Shown piece by piece: positions 43,856-50,987 of a stretch of DNA of 64,000 nucleotides. A model generated the notes under the pieces. The model was not told the origin of the DNA and did not search any database. It saw nothing but the letters and a program-made list of their open reading frames with translations. The translations under genes and the position numbers were made by a program. Origin of the DNA: Streptomyces sp. P3 (GTDB taxonomy: Bacteria > Actinomycetota > Actinomycetes > Streptomycetales > Streptomycetaceae); assembly GCF_003032475.1 (NCBI RefSeq), contig NZ_CP028369.1, forward strand, positions 868,001 through 932,000, written 5' to 3'. Each line of letters starts with the position of its first letter. The stretch's first letter is position 1.

Positions 43856-44653
43856 ATGCTTGCCACGGGGTCATATTTTCGAGTGCTCGGCAGAGTTGAT
43901 TGGACCGTCGACGGACACCCGAGGACCATCGGGCGCCGCCGCGAGCGTCTGCTGCTGGGCTTACTTCTGCTGGAGATGGGCCGGCCGCTGCCGATGGACC
44001 GGCTGATCGATCTGCTGTCGGACGAGGACGAACGACCTCGGTCCCGGGCCGACCTGTATGTGAACGTCTGCCGGCTGCGGGCGAGCCTTCGCAGGGGCGG
44101 CGCCGACGGGTCGGTGCGGCTGGTGCGGAGCGGTTCGACGTACACCCTGACCGGCGATCCGCAACTGGTGGATGTGCACCGCTTCACCCTGCTGGTCGAC
44201 CGTGCCCAGCGGGGCACCGAGCCCCAGGAGGTGTCACGGCTGGCCTCGGCCGCCCTGGCCGAGTGGCGGGGTGCGGTACTGGAGGACGTCGCCTCCGAGC
44301 GGACCCGTCGAGGGGTCGCCGCAGCCTTCGACGAACTGCTGATCTCGGCGCAACTGCTGCGTGTCGCGGCGGAGTTCAAGCTGCGCAACTACTCGTCGCT
44401 CGCCGCGGAGCTCGCACGCCTCACCGCGGAGCATCCCGAGCACGAGATGCTCCTGGCCTTCCGCGCCGCCACGCTCTACGAATGCGGCCGCCGCGCGGAC
44501 GCGCTGCGCGTGCTGTCCTCGGCGCGGGCACGAATGACCGCGCGGCTGGGGCTGGACCTGAGCCGCGAGCTGCAGGATCTGCGCGGGGCGATCCTGCGGG
44601 ACGATCCCGTGGACCGCCACATCTTCCGCTGCGGCGCCCTCGGGGCCGCCTGA
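43856..44653 (+). CDS. SARP-family transcriptional activator with a TTA codon
   Basis: A 265-residue regulator from ATG 43856 (MLATGSYFRVLGRVDW). Residues 5-95 form the OmpR-type winged-helix domain (RERLLLGLLLLEMGRPLPMD, LYVNVCRLRASL) and residues 100-245 form the bacterial transcriptional activation domain (WRGAVLEDV, ARMTARLGLDLSRELQDL). This is the short SARP architecture of ActII-ORF4. Leu36 is encoded by TTA at 43961-43963, so translation should depend on bldA tRNA. I found no other in-frame TTA in the window. It is divergent from the Cys-rich peptide operon and probably activates it through the heptamers between them. Confidence 0.92.
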   Translation: MLATGSYFRVLGRVDWTVDGHPRTIGRRRERLLLGLLLLEMGRPLPMDRLIDLLSDEDERPRSRADLYVNVCRLRASLRRGGADGSVRLVRSGSTYTLTGDPQLVDVHRFTLLVDRAQRGTEPQEVSRLASAALAEWRGAVLEDVASERTRRGVAAAFDELLISAQLLRVAAEFKLRNYSSLAAELARLTAEHPEHEMLLAFRAATLYECGRRADALRVLSSARARMTARLGLDLSRELQDLRGAILRDDPVDRHIFRCGALGAA

Positions 44654-44923
44654 CGCACCGGGTCCGGCGCCCCGGCATGTCCGGCCGTCCCGGGCACACC
44701 GACGCACGTCGACGGACGGCCACGCCGGGCGACGGAGTAGACTCTCCCGCCCACGACGGACCCGCCGGAGCGCAGCTTCTCGACGGCGCCCGCGACACCG
44801 TAGCCCGGCCCGGTGGCGGGGAAGGCGGTGTCGACGGCCGTCTCATCGCCCGCACGGCCCGTACCCTTCGTAGGGTCTAACGGCGTCACACAGCGGGCGC
44901 AATACCACTGGAGGCAACACCCC
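44654..44923. other. gap upstream of rpoA
   Basis: 270 bases. It holds an 8-bp inverted repeat GGCCGTCC/GGACGGCC (44683-44690, 44714-44721), possibly the end of the SARP transcript. Two TANNNT hexamers (TAGACT near 44737 and TAGGGT near 44873) could serve as -10 elements. GGAGG at 44910 is the rpoA ribosome-binding site. No rpsD remnant was seen. Confidence 0.4.
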
Positions 44924-45946
44924 GTGCTGATTGCTCAGCGTCCGTCCCTGACCGAAGAGGTCGTCGACGAGTTCCGCTCCCGGTTCGTGATCGAGCCCCT
45001 GGAGCCGGGCTTCGGCTACACCCTCGGCAACTCCCTCCGTCGGACCCTCCTGTCGTCGATCCCGGGTGCGGCGGTCACCGGCATCCGCATCGACGGTGTC
45101 CTGCACGAGTTCACCACCGTGCCGGGCGTCAAGGAGGACGTCACCGACCTGATCCTCAACATCAAGCAGTTGGTCGTGAGCAGTGAGCAGGACGAGCCCG
45201 TCGTGATGTACCTGCGCAAGCAGGGCCCGGGTCTGGTCACCGCCGCCGACATCGCGCCCCCGGCCGGTGTCGAGGTGCACAACCCCGATCTGGTCCTCGC
45301 CACGCTCAACGGCAAGGGCAAGCTGGAGATGGAGCTGACCGTCGAGCGCGGTCGCGGCTACGTCTCCGCCGTGCAGAACAAGCAGGTGGGCCAGGAGATC
45401 GGCCGTATCCCGGTCGACTCCATCTACTCGCCGGTTCTCAAGGTCACGTACAAGGTCGAGGCCACGCGTGTCGAGCAGCGCACCGACTTCGACAAGCTGA
45501 TCGTCGACGTCGAGACCAAGCAGGCGATGCGTCCCCGTGACGCCATGGCCTCCGCGGGCAAGACGCTGGTCGAGCTGTTCGGTCTCGCGCGCGAGCTGAA
45601 CATCGACGCCGAGGGCATCGACATGGGTCCGTCCCCGACGGACGCCGCGCTCGCCGCCGATCTCGCCCTGCCGATCGAGGAGCTCGAGCTCACCGTCCGG
45701 TCGTACAACTGCCTCAAGCGCGAGGGAGTCCACTCCGTGGGCGAGCTCCTGGCACGCTCCGAGGCCGACCTCATGGACATCCGCAACTTCGGCGCCAAGT
45801 CCATCGACGAGGTCAAGGCGAAGCTGGCCGGACTGGGCCTGGGCCTCAAGGACAGCCCGCCCGGATTCGACCCGACCGCCGCCGCCGACGCCTTCGGCGC
45901 GGGCAACGACACGGACGCCGGTTTCGTGGAGACCGAGCAGTACTGA
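44924..45946 (+). CDS. rpoA: RNA polymerase alpha subunit outside its usual operon, probable second copy
   Basis: A 340-residue protein from GTG 44924 with GGAGG ten bases upstream; length is exactly that of Streptomyces RpoA. The N-terminal dimerisation domain ([20 protein letters not shown]) and the C-terminal DNA/activator-binding domain ([40 protein letters not shown]) are complete. It differs at a few positions from the S. coelicolor sequence as I recall it, e.g. GIRIDG for SIRIDG and SEQDEP for SEHDEP. Normally rpoA lies between rpsD and rplQ; here neither is present. A SARP gene lies before it and a strong terminator after it. It is most likely a duplicate, which must be confirmed in the whole genome. 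Confidence 0.95.
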   Translation: MLIAQRPSLTEEVVDEFRSRFVIEPLEPGFGYTLGNSLRRTLLSSIPGAAVTGIRIDGVLHEFTTVPGVKEDVTDLILNIKQLVVSSEQDEPVVMYLRKQGPGLVTAADIAPPAGVEVHNPDLVLATLNGKGKLEMELTVERGRGYVSAVQNKQVGQEIGRIPVDSIYSPVLKVTYKVEATRVEQRTDFDKLIVDVETKQAMRPRDAMASAGKTLVELFGLARELNIDAEGIDMGPSPTDAALAADLALPIEELELTVRSYNCLKREGVHSVGELLARSEADLMDIRNFGAKSIDEVKAKLAGLGLGLKDSPPGFDPTAAADAFGAGNDTDAGFVETEQY

Positions 45947-45965
45947 TCGCCGCACCGCACCGCGA

Positions 45966-46034
45966 CGGGGAACCTCCACACCGTTCCCCGCCGCGGTCGA
46001 CGAAGGGGTCGGACCGAAAGAGTCCGACCCCTTC
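45966..46034 (+). terminator. two tandem terminators after rpoA
   Basis: First hairpin CGGGGAAC/GTTCCCCG (45966-45973 and 45983-45990, nine-base loop). Second hairpin is a perfect 13-bp stem GAAGGGGTCGGAC/GTCCGACCCCTTC (46002-46014 and 46022-46034, loop CGAAAGA). Two hairpins in series show that rpoA ends a transcript here. Confidence 0.85.
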
Positions 46035-46230
46035 CGCGCTGCACGTCCGACCGGCGTCACAGCGGGCCTGCCGCCTCCCGCACCGCCAGGTCAGGGCGCA
46101 TGCTCAGGGCACACGGCACACGGCTCACGACTCACGACCGAGTCGTGCCACGCCCTACCGACAGCGCCGCCCGGCGTCGTCCGCAGGCAGGCCGCACCAG
46201 ATGTCAGAGGGCGCTGTTACGTTCCGTCCC

Positions 46231-46308
46231 ATGACCGCGTCAGACGATCTGCTCCGCCGGGTCGAACAGGAGCCCTCCCTCGCCGCCGCGCTCGCGCGTG
46301 CGGGCTGA
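46231..46308 (+). pseudogene. possible truncated gene start cut by the IS remnant
   Basis: ATG 46231 opens 25 codons (MTASDDLLRRVEQEPSLAAA) that look like a natural gene start, with an A/T-richer region upstream, but the frame stops just where the transposase remnant begins. It could be the 5' end of a gene broken by insertion. No family identified. Confidence 0.3.
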
Positions 46309-46600
46309 CGATGCGTACGCCTCCCGCCAGAACCGCGCCCACCTGCGCCGCCGCGGTATCCGCTGCACCATGCCGGACAAGGCCGACCTGGCCCGCAACC
46401 GCCAGGAGACCGGCTCCCGCGGCGGCCGGGCGCGCGCTTCGACCCGGTCGACCACCGCGAACACTGTGCGTTCGAGTGCGGAATCAACCGTCTCAAGAGG
46501 AACCGCGCTGCCGCCACGCGCTATGACAAGCTCACGGTCCGTTACGAGGCGACTGTGCCGGTCGCAGCGATCAACGAATGGCTATGGCCTTGCCTCACGC
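46298..46600 (+). mobile_element. IS5-family transposase remnant
   Basis: The translation ADDAYASRQNRAHLRRRGIR followed by MPDKADLARNRQ and GSRGGR matches the catalytic core of IS5/IS1647-like DDE transposases (normally DKAYSSRxNRxYLRRRGIR, IPEK). After a frameshift near 46430 the other frame continues with FDPVDHREHCAFECGINRLK and NRAAATRYDKLTVRYEATVP, the normal C-terminal end. The N-terminal half and the terminal repeats are missing. The remnant abuts the 3' end of the lipoprotein gene on the opposite strand. Confidence 0.85.
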
Positions 46601-47091
46601 GTCATCACGTACGTGTTCCCGATGTCGGGATCGCCGTAGAAGAAGAACAGCTTCAACTCATCGTGCTGATCGCGGTCCACATAGAAGGACCACGCGTATG
46701 TCGACGGGGGTTCAGGAGCCGAGGTGCCGGTGGCCGTCGCGGAGGAACGGCTCTCCACCCCGGTCCGGGCCGTCAGCGCGAGTCGGACAACCTGTCCGCC
46801 GCCGCCGTCGGTCAGTTGCCAGGTCCCCGGACCGGAGAGGCGCCAGCCGTCGTCGAAGTCGAAGTCCTGCCCGTCGAGCTTTTCGAAGAGAGCCGTTCCG
46901 TCTCTGCGAAGCACCACGTGGGTCCCCTCGACGTTTTCCCAGCCGCCGGCGACCTCGGTCGTCGTGGCGTCGTGGATCCCTGTTCCCTCGTAGTACTGAT
47001 AGGGGCCGGCACACGCAGCCAGACCAGCCAGAACCATGATCAAGCCACCGAGGGCCGCCCCCCGCGCACGCAGCCTGCTTCCGCCCGCCAC
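46582..47091 (-). CDS. hypothetical lipoprotein, 169 residues
   Basis: Starts MAGGSRLRARGAALGG with GGGAGG upstream. The lipobox LAAC gives acylated Cys27. The body (GGWENVEGTHVVLRRDGTAL, FDFDDGWRLSGPGTWQLTD) resembles small secreted beta-rich proteins that are common in Streptomyces, without a known function. Its 3' end lies against the IS5 remnant, so the natural C-terminus might have been altered. A palindrome lies 75 bases upstream. Confidence 0.75.
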   Translation of the reverse strand: MAGGSRLRARGAALGGLIMVLAGLAACAGPYQYYEGTGIHDATTTEVAGGWENVEGTHVVLRRDGTALFEKLDGQDFDFDDGWRLSGPGTWQLTDGGGGQVVRLALTARTGVESRSSATATGTSAPEPPSTYAWSFYVDRDQHDELKLFFFYGDPDIGNTYVMTREARP

Positions 47092-47165
47092 CAGGACCTC
47101 CCGCCCTCAGCCCGTCCCGGTCAACTGACAGGAGCGAGCCATGGAGAGATACCTTGTCAGATTTG

Positions 47166-47179
47166 TTGAACGTGTTCAA
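47166..47179. promoter_or_regulatory. palindromic operator-like site
   Basis: TTGAAC and GTTCAA separated by GT, in an A/T-rich patch otherwise unusual here, 75 bases before the lipoprotein start. Such palindromes are common targets of TetR- or MarR-type regulators. The regulator is unknown. Confidence 0.4.
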
Positions 47180-47363
47180 ATCTTCGACTGAGGGGATCTC
47201 GCGCACCACCCGCGGCTCGTGCATCCAGCGCCGCCCGCAGCTGCCGATGAGCACCGCGAACGGCGTTCTCGATACACGCCCAGCGATCCGAGCGGCCCCG
47301 CCTGGCGAGGCGGTCGCTCGAGATCCCTCGCGCGGCCCGACTCCGAGGAGCGGACGTTGCGCC

Positions 47364-48206
47364 TCAGGGCGTCGGCCCGTGCTGATTCAGGTGGTCGGCG
47401 ATCAGGCTGGTGAGAGTCTCGGAAGCCTCTTCGGGGACCCAGTGGCCGATGCCCTGGAGTGCGTGGAACGAGTAGGGGCCGCTCACCCATTCCTCCGTGC
47501 CGTGGGCAGCGGTGGACCCGAGCGCGATGTCCTCCGTCCCCCAGACGTAGAGCGCGGGTACCTGGATCTTCCCGACCGCGGCGTCGGGACGGTCGGCGCG
47601 GTAGTAGTTGAGGGCCGCGCTGAGCGCACCCGGTTCGGACAGACGCCGTACGAAGGCGTCGACATGACGGTCGGGAACCTTGCCCTGATAGAGGGAACGC
47701 AGTAGCGCGGCGTCGTCCGCGAGGAAGCGGGCCTCCGTGTCGGGGCTTCGCCAGTCCTGCTGGTACTGGGAGCGCCGGCGCTGGTCGGCGTCGATGCGAT
47801 ACGCCTCGCCCAACGCGCCGGGATGCGGTGTGGACACAGAGGTGAGCGTGCGCAGTCGCTCGGCGTGCCGGGCCGCGGTCCACCAGGCGATGGCACCGCC
47901 CCAGTCGTGACCGACGAGGTCGAAGCGATCCCAGCCGAGCGCGTCCGCCACCGCCAGGACGTCCCCGACCAGTTCGCCGACTCCGTACGCGTCGGCATGC
48001 GCCGGGCGTACACCGGGCGAATAACCACGGGTGTCGGGCGCGACCGCACGGAAACCCCGGTCGCCCAGCGCGGCCACCTGCTCCTCCCACACGATGGCCG
48101 TCTGGGGAAAACCATGCAGGAACAGAAGGGGACGGCCGTCGACGGGACCTGCTGCGATCGCGTCGAAGACGCCTGCGGGCGAGGGGATTCGGAGGTGTTC
48201 TGTCAT
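47364..48206 (-). CDS. alpha/beta-hydrolase, epoxide hydrolase / haloalkane dehalogenase-like
   Basis: A 280-residue protein from ATG 48204-48206. HGFPQ at residues 31-35 forms the oxyanion part, GHDWGG gives nucleophile Asp101, and GIGHWVPEE near residue 255 supplies the histidine. An Asp nucleophile points to epoxide hydrolase or dehalogenase chemistry rather than a serine esterase. It is the last gene after NTF2-like and TetR genes on the same strand, about 60 bases behind the TetR gene. Confidence 0.88.
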   Translation of the reverse strand: MTEHLRIPSPAGVFDAIAAGPVDGRPLLFLHGFPQTAIVWEEQVAALGDRGFRAVAPDTRGYSPGVRPAHADAYGVGELVGDVLAVADALGWDRFDLVGHDWGGAIAWWTAARHAERLRTLTSVSTPHPGALGEAYRIDADQRRRSQYQQDWRSPDTEARFLADDAALLRSLYQGKVPDRHVDAFVRRLSEPGALSAALNYYRADRPDAAVGKIQVPALYVWGTEDIALGSTAAHGTEEWVSGPYSFHALQGIGHWVPEEASETLTSLIADHLNQHGPTP

Positions 48207-48264
48207 GATGCATCCTTTGGGAGGAGCGGGGGCCAGGGGCAGTAATGCCGGTCAGGACGGGATC

Positions 48265-48819
48265 TCACAGCCCGCCTGCGGGTGGGTCCGCGAGGCCGAT
48301 GATCCACGCGCACCACTCCGTGTCGGCGCGCCGCCCGGGCAGGTCCAGCACCGTGGAAACCGTCAGGACGAGACCCGTGGCCAAGAAGGAACGCACCTGC
48401 ATCGGGTCAGCCCCCGTCAGACGGGTGACGGCCTCCTGCAGGTCGAGTTGGCGCCGTCGCACCGACTCCTGGACTGCCGGGTCGCCTGCCGCGGCGTAGG
48501 CCTGCAGCAGGACGAGGCCGACGGTGTGCCGGCTCTGCAGAAGCTGCCGATAGGCGTCGCCGAGCGCGCCGAGCGTCGGTTCGGCGCGCTCGAACTCGGC
48601 CTCGATCCTGTCGTAGGCCGCGTGCACGACGTGAAGGAACAGATCGCGCTTCGAGCCGAACATCTGCACGATGCGGGGGTGCGAGATCCCGACTCGTGCG
48701 GCGATCCCCTCGATGCCCGCGCCCGACAGTCCCTTCAGGGCGAACTCCGCGTCGGCCGCCTCCATGATCTCGGCCCGCCGTACCGCCGCGGGCTTACGAG
48801 TGCGGCGGGGCTCGGTCAC
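48265..48819 (-). CDS. TetR-family transcriptional regulator
   Basis: A 184-residue regulator starting at GTG 48817-48819, which overlaps the stop of the preceding gene (GTGA). A longer frame reaching 48876 is rejected because it runs inside the neighbour. The N-terminal helix-turn-helix spans about residues 10-57 (EIMEAADAEFALKGLSGAGI, VGISHPRIVQMFGSKRDLFL). The C-terminal ligand-binding domain is all-helical. It probably represses its own operon through the palindrome at 49259-49282. Confidence 0.9.
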   Translation of the reverse strand: MTEPRRTRKPAAVRRAEIMEAADAEFALKGLSGAGIEGIAARVGISHPRIVQMFGSKRDLFLHVVHAAYDRIEAEFERAEPTLGALGDAYRQLLQSRHTVGLVLLQAYAAAGDPAVQESVRRRQLDLQEAVTRLTGADPMQVRSFLATGLVLTVSTVLDLPGRRADTEWCAWIIGLADPPAGGL

Positions 48820-49256
48820 TTCCCGGCTTTCGCGCGGCCGATCTGGCTGAGCACGAAGCGGTGGTCGTACAGGCACCGGTAGGCGTGGATCAGCCCGTCC
48901 TCGCCCAGCTCCAGACGGTCGTCACCGTGGAATTCCACGCGCTGATCGGTGCCGGCGAGGGTCCCCGAGAAGCGCCACGCCACCAGCACGGCCCGCCGGG
49001 TCACCTCCCCGTACAGCCCCATGCGGGTGAACGAGTAGTCGGGGAAGGCCTGCGCCATCTGCGTCACGAAGGCGCGGATGCTGTCGGGGCCGTGCGCCGT
49101 CTCGCCCAGCGCCGGCTCGTCGTACACCAGGTCTTCGGCGCACAGCGCCGCCACGGCGTCGCCGTCGTGGTCGTTCCAGGCCTTCTCCCATCGAGCGCAG
49201 AGCGCTTCAACGGCATTGACGTCTGTAGCGGCCGCTTCGGCCAGGATCGTGGTCAT
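48816..49256 (-). CDS. SnoaL/NTF2-like protein
   Basis: A 146-residue protein starting MTTILAEAAATDVNAVEAL. The cone-shaped NTF2-like fold is indicated by ARWEKAWNDHDGDAVAALCA and GLIHAYRCLYD. Members include polyketide cyclases, steroid isomerases and small epoxide hydrolases; function is not determined. First gene of the TetR operon. Its ATG lies only two bases from the operator palindrome, with no clear ribosome-binding site, so the mRNA may be leaderless. Confidence 0.85.
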   Translation of the reverse strand: MTTILAEAAATDVNAVEALCARWEKAWNDHDGDAVAALCAEDLVYDEPALGETAHGPDSIRAFVTQMAQAFPDYSFTRMGLYGEVTRRAVLVAWRFSGTLAGTDQRVEFHGDDRLELGEDGLIHAYRCLYDHRFVLSQIGRAKAGK

Positions 49257-49258
49257 GT

Positions 49259-49282
49259 TTCTAACTTACAGGTAAGTAAGAA
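49259..49282. promoter_or_regulatory. 24-bp near-perfect palindrome, probable TetR operator
   Basis: TTCTAACTTAC and GTAAGTAAGAA flank AG, 11-bp arms with one mismatch. It sits directly upstream of the NTF2-like gene, in the only strongly A/T-rich patch nearby, and overlaps the expected transcription start. Autoregulation by the TetR protein encoded in the operon is likely. The divergent histidine kinase starts about 80 bases away. Confidence 0.65.
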
Positions 49283-49358
49283 GAAATCCCAGAGACCGTC
49301 GAAGAGAGGTCGGACCGAGCGGCCGACGCAGCTGTTCTTCCTCGCTACGGTGACCTAT

Positions 49359-50585
49359 GTGAACCTCCTGCCTGCGACAGACAACCCCACCACGACGCGG
49401 ACTTGGCGACAGGGCTGCCTGCGTGCGGCGGGGATCACCTCGCTGGTACTGCTGGCCGTCGCGGACGTGTTCATCGCCGGCGCCAACGGCAAGGCCCTCT
49501 GGCCGCTGTGCCTGTTCCTTTCGCTCGGCCTCGCGGCCGTCCTGTGGCCCCCCGCCCGCCGGCCCGCGTGGCTCACCCCGCAACTGCGTGCCGCCGTACT
49601 CGCGGGCGCGTCCCTGGCACTGACCGCCGTCGCCACGACGACCGAGCGGATACGCATGTTCGGGCCCGGTGAAGTGGCAATCCTGCTCTGCCTGCTGATG
49701 ATCACCGTCCGCGCCTGCCCACCGCGGTGGGCAGGCGTGTGCGCCGTACTCACCGGCGGGGCAGCCATCGCGGCGCCGTTGCGCTTCTACGCCGACGACG
49801 TCCGGGACGACATCCTGATCCTGGGGCTGACACTGGTGGTGGCGCTGCCGACCGTCATCACCGCCGGCATCGGCGTCTACCTGCGCACCCTGGACCACAG
49901 GCGCGGCGTCGCGGTCGCCGAGACCCGCCGCTCCGAACGCCTCGCCATGGCAGCCGACCTGCACGACTTCGTCGCCCACCACGTCACCGGCATCCTGGTC
50001 CAGACACAGATGGCCCGCATGATGGCCACCACCGAACCCGACCGCCTGGACCCGGTCCTGGCGGGCATCGAGCACGCCGCGGCCGAGGCGCTCGGCTCCA
50101 TGCGACTGACCGTCGGCATCCTGCGCGAAGGCCCGCGGGGTGCGGCCCGCCTCGAGGCGGACGAGAACCGCCCGGTGGACGACCTGACCTCCCTCACGAC
50201 GATGGTCGACCGATTCGGCGGTCCGACCGGCCCGAAGGCCGAACTGCACCGTGACACCTCAGTGCCCCGCGACCTGCCTCACGAAGTGCAGGCTGCCGCC
50301 TACCGTGTCGTCCAGGAAGCCCTCACGAACGTACGGCGCCACGCCGCCGACGCCACCGAAGTCACCGTCCTCCTCACCCACGCCGACGACACCCTGCGCG
50401 TGACCGTGCGCGACAACGGGCACGGAGGCACCCCGATACCGCACGCGGCCCGCGGCGGAGGCTTCGGCATCGTCGGCCTCACCGAGCGCGTCACCGCCCT
50501 CGGCGGCCAACTGCGCACCGGCCCACGCACCGAGCGCGGCTGGGAGGTCATGGCGCTCCTCCCCGCCATGAGACGAGGGGACTGA
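49359..50585 (+). CDS. two-component sensor histidine kinase (HisKA_3, NarL/DesK-type), orphan
   Basis: About 408 residues from GTG 49359 (an in-frame GTG lies nine bases earlier). Five to six membrane helices cover residues 20-175, ending in VITAGIGVYL. The dimerisation box DLHDFVAHHVTGI has phospho-acceptor His202. The ATPase domain contains VVQEALTNVRRHA (N box), DNGHGG and GFGIVGLTERV (G boxes). Kinases of this type are normally followed directly by a LuxR-type response regulator; here the next 400 bases contain none. Confidence 0.9.
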   Translation: MNLLPATDNPTTTRTWRQGCLRAAGITSLVLLAVADVFIAGANGKALWPLCLFLSLGLAAVLWPPARRPAWLTPQLRAAVLAGASLALTAVATTTERIRMFGPGEVAILLCLLMITVRACPPRWAGVCAVLTGGAAIAAPLRFYADDVRDDILILGLTLVVALPTVITAGIGVYLRTLDHRRGVAVAETRRSERLAMAADLHDFVAHHVTGILVQTQMARMMATTEPDRLDPVLAGIEHAAAEALGSMRLTVGILREGPRGAARLEADENRPVDDLTSLTTMVDRFGGPTGPKAELHRDTSVPRDLPHEVQAAAYRVVQEALTNVRRHAADATEVTVLLTHADDTLRVTVRDNGHGGTPIPHAARGGGFGIVGLTERVTALGGQLRTGPRTERGWEVMALLPAMRRGD

Positions 50586-50987
50586 ACCGGAGGCGGTCGG
50601 GCCATTGCTCCGGTGCGTCGATCGGGCGGCCACCATCGGCAGGGACACGACGAGGCTGCCCGCGCAGATCGCGGCTCTCCCCAGTACGGGCGACGCCCCG
50701 GCCCGGAAGGTCGCGGGTCACGGGTCACGTCCCGGACGGGGGGAGACCGGCCGGCCGGAGGTGAGACTCCCGGCCTCGCGCCGAGCGGCAGCCCGAACCG
50801 GCCCACGCGCCCGCCCGCCCGCGGACCGACCCGCGCGGTCTTCGAGCCGCCACGACGTGCGGCCCAGCACAGACCGACGTACGGGGACCCGGACGGCACA
50901 TGGGCCGTCCGGGTCCCTACTCGCCGCGCGACCGTACGGCCGCGGGCACGATCGCCTGCGGCCGTACGGTGACCCGGCCGGCTCGAC
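50586..50987. other. gap after the histidine kinase
   Basis: About 400 bases with no gene or recognisable response-regulator remnant. It ends with the terminator at 50884-50917. Confidence 0.5.
50884..50917. terminator. strong terminator between histidine kinase and ABC permease
   Basis: A perfect 14-bp stem (50884-50897 against 50904-50917) with loop ACATGG, between two convergent genes; probably works in both directions. Confidence 0.85.

Noticed and set aside
44813..44923. Upstream extension of the rpoA frame
   Set aside because: The RpoA family starts at the GTG at 44924 with a good ribosome-binding site; the extension has no family match.
48861..49358. Upstream extension of the histidine kinase frame
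   Set aside because: It is antisense to the NTF2-like gene and crosses the operator region; no kinase-like sequence precedes 49350.
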